Shown: positions 1-6,375, numbered from the stretch's first letter. The stretch is 9,320 bases of DNA from JBEINZ01 sp040377825 (GCA_040377825.1 JBEINZ010000122.1:1-9320), one strand, 5' to 3'. Notes: a model not told the origin generated them from the letters alone. Translations and numbers: made by a program.

Positions 1-548
1 ACGGCGACACGGCCCATGCCGCTTGCGCCAAGGTCCGCTTGGCGACGCTCGGAGGCAACCTGCTTGAACCCTGCCTGACTGCCATATCCGTTCATGATCC
101 GATCGAAACTCTCGACAGGCGGCTGATCCGTGGCCCGCCCGCCGAATATGTACCGCCCACCGACCTCGCCATTTAGAAGATCGATTGTTTCAGAGAACGC
201 GTTTTGGGCGGTCTGTTGCTGGGCGGTGCGTCCGTCGGACAAAACATTGTAGATGTTCGGATCAAAAGCACCCCGAACCTCGGTTGCCAGCTTGTTCATT
301 CGATCCAAGGTCGTGGATGCGGTTTTAAGCCGTACTCCCAAGAGGCTGATCGTCTGTTTGTATCCATCGATCGTGTCCAGCTTCGACTGGAACGACGCCG
401 CCAATGAACGCCCAGAGCCAAGGCCACCGTAAGTCTCTGATTTCTTACCGGTACCGACCTGACGGTTCAGATCATCAAGTTCGTCGCGCATCGAGGCGAG
501 GCGGGAGACGATGGCCGAGTTGTAACCGTTCGGAGCGTTGATATTCAT
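1..548 (-). CDS. flgL: Flagellar hook-filament junction protein FlgL (flagellin family), N-terminal part; gene runs off the left edge
   Basis: Only the first 182 codons are in the window. In the FlgL family this protein forms the second junction ring between hook and filament, outside the cell, after export by the flagellar type III system. The visible part is a flagellin-type N-terminal helical domain: MNINAPNGYNSAIVSRL at the start, a long coiled-coil segment (about residues 12-36, DELDDLNRQVGTGKK), then a second helical stretch (about 45-95, SLAASFQSKLDTIDGYKQ) and a GGRYIFGG motif near residues 130-137, which is common in FlgL. The start is set by GAGGTGG (555-561) eight bases upstream, overlapping the end of flgK. 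The gene lies 13 bases after flgK in the same direction, so it is almost certainly co-transcribed. Flagellin is the main alternative because the N-terminal domains are alike, but the position after flgK and the GGRYIFGG motif favour FlgL. Confidence 0.88.
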   Translation of the reverse strand, partial: MNINAPNGYNSAIVSRLASMRDELDDLNRQVGTGKKSETYGGLGSGRSLAASFQSKLDTIDGYKQTISLLGVRLKTASTTLDRMNKLATEVRGAFDPNIYNVLSDGRTAQQQTAQNAFSETIDLLNGEVGGRYIFGGRATDQPPVESFDRIMNGYGSQAGFKQVASERRQADLGASGMGRVA

Positions 549-561
549 GTTAAGCCACCTC

Positions 562-2424
562 TTAAACGCGCATCAAGATGTCAAGCATGTCCTTGACGGC
601 GGTCATGACGCGGGCATTGGCCGCGTAAGCATTTTGTAGTTCGGTCAACCGGGCCAGTTCCGCATCGACATTGACCTTGGACGTGTCAGCGAAGCGGTTC
701 TCCAAATTGTTCTGGATGGTATTTTGGCTAACAAGCGCGGTCTTTGCGTCCTCGCTCACCATGCCCCAATGCGATGTCATCGCATTCGAGAAGCCCTCGA
801 TTGTGGATGAGAAAGAGCTATTGCCGGACACGACCGCCGTGTCGGAGCCAAAATCGAAGATTGTCTTTGTAAGCCGCTCCGATAGATCGTTCGGCCGTTT
901 CGGGTCACCCGCGGCGACGCCGGAAGCGTAGGCAACGAGCAGCGAAGGATCCTTGACAACCACGGCGTTAACCGTGATCCGGCCGGCAAATCCTTGCTTC
1001 TGGTTCGCCCCGTCGAAACTGCCGGTGAAGAGGGTACCGCCCACGCCGTCGGTAAACAGAGGCATTCCCGTTTCGCCAACCTGCAAGCCCGAAAGGGTTA
1101 CCCGGGCGGAGAGGTTGGTGATGTCGATCTTGTTTGTGGCGCCGTCGTCGAGAATCTGGAGCGTCGTGCCGCTCGGATTGGATACCGCGAAACGGCTGCC
1201 AAGGGCCGCCTGGATCTGGGTGGCGACGTTGTTTAGGCCGGTGGAGAAATCAACCCCGACAACGCGATCCTTGCTGTTGCCGGTAGCATTGTTGCTCAAA
1301 GGCAAAGTCGCCGGATCGTCGACGCGAACGAAGCTGACAACTTTGTTTTCGCCGGTGCTTCTGTCGAAGTAATTGAGCGTAATGGTGTTGCCGGCTTTCA
1401 ACCCGTTGAGATCGAGGTCAAAGCCGTTCTTCCCGCCAGACGCCGCGGACGTACCGGCGACGGACTTGTCGGATAGGGCGCTGGCAATGGCTGCGGCGAG
1501 TGCGTCGGCTTGATTCTGCGCATCGACCATCATTCGATCACGGACATCGATATATCCGGCGATCTTTCCGGAGCGGATCAGGCCGCTATCGATGATATCC
1601 ACGATCGGACCGTCAGCCGTGCCGATCGTGATCGAACCCGTCCCGCGCGATTTGGGGTCCGCCGTCCAAAGCGCGCGAGCCGAAAGCGTGCCCGTTTTGT
1701 CAAAGTTCAACTTCACGGCTTCGGCGTCCACGAGAACGAGGCCGGCTTGCGTGGCGACGGTCATCTTGCCGGTGCGATCGACCTGCGTTTGAACATCCAG
1801 GAGCGTGGAAAGCTCCTTAACCGATTGGTCGCGCGCATCCTCCAAGGAGGAATAATCCTGACCAGATGCTTTTTGCGCGACGATGTTTTCGTTCAGCTTT
1901 GCAATACTACGCAGAAGCTCATTTGCGCGGTTCACGGAGTCGCTTATCTGACCCTCCACGTCGGAGCGCATGGCCTGTATGTCGTCGGTGAGTTGATTGA
2001 GACTGGCCGCCAAGGTTTTCGCCTTGGACACGGTGCTCAGCCGTTCGCTGGCACTCTCCGGCGTCGCCGCGAGCGCTTTGACCGCATTGTTAAATGCCGA
2101 GACGCTGCCCGATATCGAACTGGATTTTCCTGGTTCACCCATCAGTTGATCAAGTCGCGAAGCATAATACGCCTTGACTTCGGCATATCCAGTATCTGGC
2201 GTGCTTTGGGTAAGCTGCTTTTGAACCTCAAGGTCTATTTCGCGCTGGACGACGCCTTTCAGTCCGATTGTCCCCTGCTGGCCAACACTATCGGACGTGA
2301 CGAATGTTTTACGCGTATAACTTGGCTGATCCGCTCGGGAGATGTTCTGAGAAACCAGTGCGGTTTCGCGCTGGTTAAGTGAAAGTCCACTAACCGCGAG
2401 GTTGAGGGCTGTGCTGAGCGACAT
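562..2424 (-). CDS. flgK: Flagellar hook-associated protein 1 FlgK
   Basis: 620 residues. FlgK forms the first ring of the hook-filament junction and is exported through the flagellar type III pathway; it has no cleavable signal peptide. The N-terminus MSLSTALNLAVSGLSLNQRE with VSQNISRADQPSYTRK (about 24-39) is the rod/hook-family N-terminal motif. Residues about 80-215 form a helical domain with the FlgK-type segment LEDARDQSVKELSTLLDV. The C-terminus VNVDAELARLTELQNAYAANARVMTAVKDMLDILMRV (584-620), given here in parts, holds the typical LQNAYAANARV motif. Residues about 334-445 look like an extra beta-rich, surface-exposed insert (NTITLNYF...VVSFVRVDD...TLQILDDG). The start is supported by TAGGAGA (2434-2440) nine bases upstream. 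It follows flgE by 39 bases and precedes flgL by 13. I see no terminator in either gap. Confidence 0.95.
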   Translation of the reverse strand: MSLSTALNLAVSGLSLNQRETALVSQNISRADQPSYTRKTFVTSDSVGQQGTIGLKGVVQREIDLEVQKQLTQSTPDTGYAEVKAYYASRLDQLMGEPGKSSSISGSVSAFNNAVKALAATPESASERLSTVSKAKTLAASLNQLTDDIQAMRSDVEGQISDSVNRANELLRSIAKLNENIVAQKASGQDYSSLEDARDQSVKELSTLLDVQTQVDRTGKMTVATQAGLVLVDAEAVKLNFDKTGTLSARALWTADPKSRGTGSITIGTADGPIVDIIDSGLIRSGKIAGYIDVRDRMMVDAQNQADALAAAIASALSDKSVAGTSAASGGKNGFDLDLNGLKAGNTITLNYFDRSTGENKVVSFVRVDDPATLPLSNNATGNSKDRVVGVDFSTGLNNVATQIQAALGSRFAVSNPSGTTLQILDDGATNKIDITNLSARVTLSGLQVGETGMPLFTDGVGGTLFTGSFDGANQKQGFAGRITVNAVVVKDPSLLVAYASGVAAGDPKRPNDLSERLTKTIFDFGSDTAVVSGNSSFSSTIEGFSNAMTSHWGMVSEDAKTALVSQNTIQNNLENRFADTSKVNVDAELARLTELQNAYAANARVMTAVKDMLDILMRV

Positions 2425-2463
2425 GGCTCTCTATCTCCTATTGCGCGCGCGGACAAAAACGCT

Positions 2464-4191
2464 TTACCGGACGATGTTCAGCACTTCCTTCATCATGTCG
2501 CTGGCGGTCGTTATGACGCGGCTGTTCGCCGAGTAGGCCTGCTGTGTAACGATCATTTTTGAATACTCTTCGGCGATGTCCGTGTTTGAGCCTTCCAACG
2601 CCTGACCGCTGATGTTTACTTCGGACATCAAGTTTGCGACGCCGGATTCACGGGTTGCCCGAAATGCGCCGCCATCAAGCCGTTGAAGGCCGCTGTCACC
2701 GTTGAACTGATAAAGGGGCACCTTGGCCACATCAATTTGTTGCCCGTTGGTATAGCTAGCCGTGATGCGGCCACCATCGGCGACGCCGACCGAGGTCAAT
2801 GATCCGGACGCATATCCATTCTGGTCCAGCGTGACGCTCGCAATGCCTTGAGATGAGGCGTATTGAGTGATCGAATTACCGGGGAACTTGAAATCCAGCG
2901 ACCCGAGTTGCCGCCCATCGATGTCGACGTTCGAGATCGAAATCGAACCCAGGGAAGGCGCCGTTAGCTTGCCCGCACTGTTGAATACGAAGTCCTTGCC
3001 GACATTGGTCCACATGGTTCCTGAACCGGTCGCCTTAGAGTCATTTTGATAGTAGAGGTTCCAAGTTTCCGGCGAGGTCACGACCTTCGCCCACCGGAAC
3101 TGCATGTTCACCGCGTTGCCTTGTTGGTCATACAGCGTGGTGGTCCCGCCCTCGAGCGACTGCTTTTGGAACGTCCCGAAATCGTTCGCCGTAACGATTC
3201 CGGCGCCGGCGCTCAGGGCATTCTGCCCGTTGGCAGCTCCGCCGGAGTTTCCGAAACCGAGATTACTCGGAACCGCGGTGATGCCAGTCCCACCAACCGC
3301 TATGTTATTCACCGTAACTTGTGCGCCGGAGCCGGTCGCGGTGGTTGAAAAAACGAGCTTGCCCGCATTCGCGCCCGCCCCCTGCGCAACGGTCACGCCG
3401 GCCGGTAACTGTGCTGTAATCGCCACCAAGGCTTCCGCCAGACTGACAATGTTATCCGCACCGGCGTCAGCTTGAGTTAATGTCACGGTCGTTCCGTTCA
3501 CGTCGAAGCTGAGCTCGTTGTTCACATTGGCGCTTAGATTGATCGGCGTATAGGTGCTCGGCGCCGTCAGCGTGGCGACTTTTGCAGGCACCGCATTCTG
3601 TAGCGTCGGATCCGTTGAGTAGCTGGACCGATCCAAGACTCCAACTTTCGGCGTTGCCGGCAGGTTGCCGCTATAGTTGATTACGGTCGACGCTCTCGCC
3701 GGCAGAAAGCCCGTCGATAACTTCAAAATACTTGATACGTCGCCGATCGGGTTACCAGTTGCCGAGTCAACGGGAATACCTTCGAGGAAATACCCTGAAC
3801 CGTTGACAAGGTAGCCTTCCTTATCGAGCACGAAGTCGCCGCGCCGCGTGTAGACGCCGGCATTCGAGAAGACGGTGGTGCCATCGGTCTCGCCGACTTT
3901 CGACTGGACCCGAAAATAGCCGTCGCCGTTGATCGCCATATGAGTGGCGATTTTCGAGGCTTCGACCGGCCCGCCGAGCGTATTGGTCGGCCGCGACAGC
4001 GCGAGAACGGACCCTGAAGACTGGCTCGTCGACGCCTGTCCGACGCTCATGACGATGTCGGCAAACGTCGTATCAACCCGCTTGTATCCGGTCGTTTGGG
4101 AATTCGCGATATTGCCCGAGATGTTTTCAAGTGCATACGATTGCGATGTGAGACCCGCTACCGCCGTGGTCAAAGCCCCAAAGATACCCAT
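2464..4191 (-). CDS. flgE: Flagellar hook protein FlgE
   Basis: 575 residues from the chosen start. FlgE polymerises into the extracellular hook, the universal joint between rod and filament. The N-terminus MGIFGALTTAVAGLTSQSYA followed by ENISGNIANSQTTGYKR (22-38) is the rod/hook-family motif. GGPVEASKIATHMAINGDGYFRVQ (about 73-96, in parts) and RGDFVLDKEGYLVNGSGYFLEG (117-138) are FlgE/FlgG-type core segments. The C-terminus contains GQALEGSNTDIAEEYSKMI (529-547) and QQAYSANSRVITTASDM (550-566), the standard C-terminal helix. Residues about 215-315 are a low-complexity, beta-rich insert that makes this protein longer than the roughly 400-residue enterobacterial FlgE; such length is ordinary in alphaproteobacteria. 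An in-frame ATG at 4248 would add 19 residues but has no ribosome binding site. The start at 4191 has CGGGAGT nine bases upstream and gives the canonical N-terminus. It is the first gene of the flgEKL run. Confidence 0.96.
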   Translation of the reverse strand: MGIFGALTTAVAGLTSQSYALENISGNIANSQTTGYKRVDTTFADIVMSVGQASTSQSSGSVLALSRPTNTLGGPVEASKIATHMAINGDGYFRVQSKVGETDGTTVFSNAGVYTRRGDFVLDKEGYLVNGSGYFLEGIPVDSATGNPIGDVSSILKLSTGFLPARASTVINYSGNLPATPKVGVLDRSSYSTDPTLQNAVPAKVATLTAPSTYTPINLSANVNNELSFDVNGTTVTLTQADAGADNIVSLAEALVAITAQLPAGVTVAQGAGANAGKLVFSTTATGSGAQVTVNNIAVGGTGITAVPSNLGFGNSGGAANGQNALSAGAGIVTANDFGTFQKQSLEGGTTTLYDQQGNAVNMQFRWAKVVTSPETWNLYYQNDSKATGSGTMWTNVGKDFVFNSAGKLTAPSLGSISISNVDIDGRQLGSLDFKFPGNSITQYASSQGIASVTLDQNGYASGSLTSVGVADGGRITASYTNGQQIDVAKVPLYQFNGDSGLQRLDGGAFRATRESGVANLMSEVNISGQALEGSNTDIAEEYSKMIVTQQAYSANSRVITTASDMMKEVLNIVR

Positions 4192-4199
4192 ATGCCGCA

Positions 4200-4206
4200 A
4201 CTCCCG
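4200..4206 (-). promoter_or_regulatory. Ribosome binding site that fixes the flgE start
   Basis: The minus strand reads CGGGAGT, nine bases before the ATG at 4191. The competing upstream ATG (4248) is preceded by AACCTGCTGA, which is not purine-rich. Together with the canonical MGIFGALTTAV N-terminus this decides the start. Confidence 0.75.
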
Positions 4207-4277
4207 TGTGGACCGATTTCCGAACCTCCCGTTCGGGTCGCCAATCATTCAGCAGGTTACATGCCAATCTAAAACCT

Positions 4278-4293
4278 GTTATTCTTCAATTAA
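4278..4293 (-). promoter_or_regulatory. Second CtrA-like box facing flgE
   Basis: The minus strand reads TTAATTGAAGAATAAC, which is TTAA-N7-ATAAC. This has correct spacing and one mismatch to TTAA-N7-TTAAC. It lies about 87 bases before the flgE start codon and points towards flgE. An AT-rich tract gives such matches by chance more easily, so it is weaker than the 4302-4320 box. Confidence 0.3.
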
Positions 4294-4307
4294 ATCAATT
4301 ATTTAAT
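4289..4307. repeat. AT-rich inverted repeat ATTAAAT-CAATT-ATTTAAT
   Basis: Two perfect 7-base arms (4289-4295 and 4301-4307) flank a 5-base centre. The arm centres are 12 bases apart, close to one helical turn, which suits a dimeric DNA-binding protein. It overlaps both CtrA-like boxes. The repeat is real; a role as operator is inference. Confidence 0.45.
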
Positions 4308-4320
4308 ATCTTTTAACCAT
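4302..4320 (+). promoter_or_regulatory. Candidate CtrA-binding box TTTA-N7-TTAACCAT
   Basis: The sequence TTTAATATCTTTTAACCAT fits the alphaproteobacterial CtrA consensus TTAA-N7-TTAAC with one mismatch in the left half. Its right half, TTAACCAT, is a perfect match to the extended CtrA half-site. A true TTAA (4303-4306) lies one base off the ideal spacing. CtrA is the conserved response regulator of cell cycle and motility in this class, so a box about 110 bases upstream of flgE is plausible. It could also serve the MoxR gene on the other strand. Seen: the motif. Inferred: that CtrA binds it. Confidence 0.5.
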
Positions 4321-4432
4321 GCATTGTTCCCGGCAGGTTTGGGCTTGCTCGGCAGGAATTGCCCGGCGACCAAGTTCCCCCGAGGCTTTTGCCGAGCGAG
4401 CGTCCATGCTCTACGAGAGAGATGTCGCGATT

Positions 4433-4443
4433 GGAGAAAGGGG
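4433..4443 (+). promoter_or_regulatory. Ribosome binding site that fixes the MoxR start
   Basis: GGAGAAAGGGG ends six bases before the ATG at 4450. It supports this start over the in-frame position 4324, which would add 42 residues (including CRASVHALRERCRDW) unlike the start of this family. Confidence 0.7.
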
Positions 4444-4449
4444 CAACCC

Positions 4450-5295
4450 ATGCGGTTTGAAGGCACTGGATCTTATGTGGCGACAGACGATCTCCGTGTC
4501 GCGGTCAATGCCGCGATCACCCTTGAGCGCCCACTTCTGGTCAAGGGTGAGCCTGGGACAGGCAAAACCGTGCTTGCACGCGAGGTCGCGCGCGGTCTCG
4601 GCGTGCCCCTGATCGAATGGCACGTGAAGTCGACGACGAAAGCACAGCAGGGGCTCTACGAATACGATGCGGTCTCGCGGCTGCGCGATAGCCAACTCGG
4701 CGATCCGCGGGTCAGCGATATCCGAAACTACATTCGCCAAGGCAAGTTATGGGAGGCTTTTGACGCGGATGTCCGACCCGTCCTTCTGATCGACGAAGTC
4801 GACAAAGCCGATATTGAGTTTCCAAACGATCTTCTGCTCGAACTCGATCGCATGGAGTTCCACGTCTACGAAACCGGCGAGACGATCCGCGCCCGACGGC
4901 GCCCGATCGTGCTGATCACATCGAACAATGAAAAAGAGCTTCCCGACGCATTCCTGCGTCGCTGTTTCTTCCATTACATCCGTTTCCCGGACGCCGAGAC
5001 GATGCAGTTGATCGTCGACGTGCATTTTCCAGGATTGAAGAAGAATTTGCTCGCGGAAGCGCTTCGCATTTTTTTTGAAATCCGCGATCTTCCGGGACTA
5101 AAGAAGAAACCGTCTACATCAGAATTGCTAGATTGGATCAAGTTACTGATCAATGATGATATAGACGAAACAACACTGCGCACATCCGATCCCAAGAAAC
5201 TCATTCCTCCACTACACGGCGCGCTTTTGAAGAACGAACAGGACATTCATCTCTTCGAGCGCTTGGCCTTCATCAATCGGCGCGATGCTCGTTAA
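4450..5295 (+). CDS. MoxR-family AAA+ ATPase (CoxD-like)
   Basis: 281 residues, the usual length for the short alphaproteobacterial MoxR proteins. These AAA+ ATPases act as chaperones that remodel or insert cofactors into partner complexes, normally with a VWA-domain protein. Walker A is GEPGTGKT (33-40), Walker B VLLIDEVD (111-118), sensor 1 ITSNN (156-160), and the arginine-finger region is AFLRRC (167-172). EWHVKSTTKAQQGLYEYDA (56-74) and the C-terminal PPLHGALLKNEQDIHLFERL (the last 30 residues) are typical of this subgroup. MRFEGTGSYVATDDL is the expected N-terminus and has a good ribosome binding site. The oddity is the neighbourhood: the VWA (CoxE-like) gene that usually follows directly is missing, and about 490 bases without a protein gene come next. 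The substrate cannot be told from the sequence. The family call is very safe. Confidence 0.94.
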   Translation: MRFEGTGSYVATDDLRVAVNAAITLERPLLVKGEPGTGKTVLAREVARGLGVPLIEWHVKSTTKAQQGLYEYDAVSRLRDSQLGDPRVSDIRNYIRQGKLWEAFDADVRPVLLIDEVDKADIEFPNDLLLELDRMEFHVYETGETIRARRRPIVLITSNNEKELPDAFLRRCFFHYIRFPDAETMQLIVDVHFPGLKKNLLAEALRIFFEIRDLPGLKKKPSTSELLDWIKLLINDDIDETTLRTSDPKKLIPPLHGALLKNEQDIHLFERLAFINRRDAR

Positions 5296-5429
5296 TCGGG
5301 CCGCGGACCTATTCGCGCCAAAGCAATCTGGTGGATGTGAGCCATTAACTCCCACCGATGTTCAAACGAGTCCCCCGTTGTGGTCAGACTGAAACCGAGA
5401 TCACCGAGAGGGCTAACGCCCACCGTAAC

Positions 5430-5458
5430 TTTACATCAATAAATTCGCACTATAATAT
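5430..5458 (+). promoter_or_regulatory. Candidate sigma-70-type promoter for the RNA
   Basis: TTTACA (5430-5435) matches the -35 consensus TTGACA at five of six bases. A perfect TATAAT lies at 5451-5456 (15-base spacer), and an overlapping TAATAT at 5453-5458 gives the ideal 17-base spacer. The tract is AT-rich in a GC-rich genome, and no start codon with a ribosome binding site follows closely. Transcription would begin near 5463, exactly where the first hairpin starts. The spacing ambiguity keeps the confidence moderate. Confidence 0.55.
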
Positions 5459-5462
5459 ACTC

Positions 5463-5549
5463 TGCAATTTCGTCGCTTTGACGAATTGCCGGCCCATTGG
5501 GCATCGACCTCCCAAGACTTGGGGCCGGCGTTATGTCGGCCCCATTTTT
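5463..5549 (+). ncRNA. Candidate small RNA or terminated leader, about 86 nt
   Basis: Between a promoter-like element and a strong terminator the sequence folds in order. Hairpin 1 is GCAATT-(T)-CGTC, loop GCTTT, GACG-AATTGC (5464-5489), ten pairs with one bulged base. Hairpin 2 is GCCC-ATT-GGGC (5492-5502). A linker ATCGACCTCCC (5503-5513) comes next, then the terminator stem. The linker contains ACCTCC, identical to the anti-Shine-Dalgarno core of 16S rRNA, a feature of several alphaproteobacterial trans-acting RNAs such as the alpha-r14 (cuckoo) group. I cannot assign it to a named family by eye. Alternatively it is an attenuating leader for the sixA-ycjX-ycjF genes, whose first start codon is about 240 bases downstream. 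Seen: signals and pairing. Inferred: that it is transcribed. Confidence 0.5.
5520..5549 (+). terminator. Intrinsic (Rho-independent) terminator
   Basis: The stem TGGGGCCGGC (5520-5529) pairs with GTCGGCCCCA (5535-5544) through ten pairs, one of them G-U. The loop is GTTAT, and five T follow at 5545-5549. The minus strand has no T-run after the stem, so it works in the plus direction only. It ends the candidate small RNA. It lies 225 bases after the MoxR stop and could also stop read-through from that gene. Confidence 0.8.
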
Positions 5550-5787
5550 GTCTCCGTCATGCCCGCGCATTTGCACATTCGTCCTGCCCCTGGAAGATGC
5601 CGCGGCCGACGTGTTATCCCCCCTTTGCAGGGATCTCGGCGTGCGATTCCTCAGCCGGTGTCTCAACCTAACCGTCGGGCAATAATGCTCCGCCGATTAC
5701 CTTTTGATCGGTTTAACTGAAACAGTTTGGCAGCTTGAACGAGCCACGATCCAGTCGGTTCGATTGAAACGAAAGGTCAAAGTCGCG

Positions 5788-6339
5788 ATGCCGCGCCTGC
5801 TACTGCTCCGCCATGCGAAATCGTCTTGGGACGATGTCCAAGCGACCGATTTCGACCGGCCGCTCTCAAGCCGAGGCCGACGCGCGGCGCCGCTCATGGG
5901 GCGCCACATCGCCTTGCATCGTTTGGTGCCGCAGCGGATCCTTTGTTCTTCGTCGAGACGCACAAGAGAGACCCTAGCTGGCATCCTTCCCTACCTTGCC
6001 GATGATCTTGATGTCCGCCTGACACGGGATCTCTATCTCTCATCGGAAGATCGCTATGTGGATATCATTCGCGCCCAAGGCGGGACCGCACGAACATTAC
6101 TCGTGATCGGGCATAATCCTGCCCTCCAGGAGACGAGTCTCACGCTTGTTGGCCAAGGCAATCCGACATTGCTTCATGATATGCGAGAGAAATTCCCAAC
6201 CGCCGCGCTTGCCGTCATCGATTTCGAGGCCAAAACCTGGATCGACGTCGAGCCCGAAACCGGTCGGATTGTCGCCTTCTTCCGTCCACGCGAATTACAG
6301 GCCGTCGACTCCTTCAGCGAAGACGACGATGATGAATGA
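5788..6339 (+). CDS. SixA-like histidine phosphatase (phosphoglycerate mutase-like superfamily)
   Basis: 183 residues. The N-terminal LLLLRHAKSSWDD carries the RH(G/A) signature, with His9 expected to be the phosphorylated catalytic residue and Arg8 beside it. SSSRRTRET (54-62) gives the conserved phosphate-binding arginine, and VIGHNPALQE (106-115) holds the second catalytic histidine, His109. DRPLSSRGRRAAPLMGRHI (23-41) is the usual segment between them. The size and the RHAKSSW start match SixA, which in E. coli dephosphorylates phosphohistidine proteins (ArcB, later also linked to the nitrogen phosphotransferase system). The substrate here is unknown. The C-terminus ends in an acidic tail, FSEDDDDE. 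The start has GAAAGG (5771-5776) eleven bases upstream; an in-frame TTG at 5704 would add 28 residues before the family start. It lies 91 bases before ycjX in the same direction and may share its transcript. Confidence 0.9.
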   Translation: MPRLLLLRHAKSSWDDVQATDFDRPLSSRGRRAAPLMGRHIALHRLVPQRILCSSSRRTRETLAGILPYLADDLDVRLTRDLYLSSEDRYVDIIRAQGGTARTLLVIGHNPALQETSLTLVGQGNPTLLHDMREKFPTAALAVIDFEAKTWIDVEPETGRIVAFFRPRELQAVDSFSEDDDDE

Positions 6340-6375
6340 ACGTCTAACGCGTCTCGATTGTTGAGCCGAAGAGCT

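Larger units (their letters stand above)
4192..4449. other. Divergent intergenic region between flgE (minus) and the MoxR gene (plus)
   Basis: 258 bases separate two genes transcribed away from each other. The middle (about 4270-4318) is strikingly AT-rich against its GC-rich surroundings and holds the CtrA-like boxes and the inverted repeat listed separately. Towards the MoxR gene there is a short direct repeat, CGGCAGG, at 4331-4337 and 4350-4356, 19 bases apart (about two helical turns). I looked for a sigma-54 element (GG-N10-GC) on both strands and found none with correct spacing. The plus-strand open frame runs back to 4324, but I see no family-like protein sequence before 4450. Confidence 0.6.
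5296..5787. other. Intergenic region without a convincing protein gene; holds the candidate RNA
   Basis: 492 bases. I read it in all frames: the longest open frame on the plus strand (5358-5720) gives a composition with no recognisable motif, crosses the terminator and has no ribosome binding site, so I do not call it. There is no trace of a VWA/CoxE gene after the MoxR gene. Positions 5296-5428 show only weak hairpins (for example GGGC-TAAC-GCCC near 5410) and no clear terminator for the MoxR gene. Positions 5430-5549 hold the promoter, candidate RNA and terminator listed separately. Positions 5550-5787 show a small inverted repeat, AACTG-AAA-CAGTT (5715-5727), which might be a site upstream of the sixA-like gene; otherwise I see nothing. 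Confidence 0.6.

Noticed and set aside
1510..2382. A 290-codon open frame on the plus strand opposite flgK
   Set aside because: It lies fully antisense to an intact flgK, begins with TTG without a ribosome binding site, and its protein shows no family motif. It is a by-product of the codon pattern of flgK.
4321..4370. Possible sigma-54 promoter around GGCAGG...TTGC for flgE or the MoxR gene
   Set aside because: The GG and GC elements are separated by the wrong number of bases on both strands (nine or fourteen instead of eleven from G to G).
4324..4449. N-terminal extension of the MoxR protein by 42 residues
   Set aside because: The extra residues do not resemble the family, while the ATG at 4450 has a strong ribosome binding site and yields the expected MRFEGTGSYVATDDL start.
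5358..5720. A 120-codon open frame in the region after the MoxR gene
   Set aside because: No ribosome binding site, no recognisable protein motif, and it runs straight through the promoter-like element and the intrinsic terminator.
5745..5775. A tRNA T-arm-like string (GGTTCGATT)
   Set aside because: No matching stem, no acceptor arm and no anticodon arm around it.
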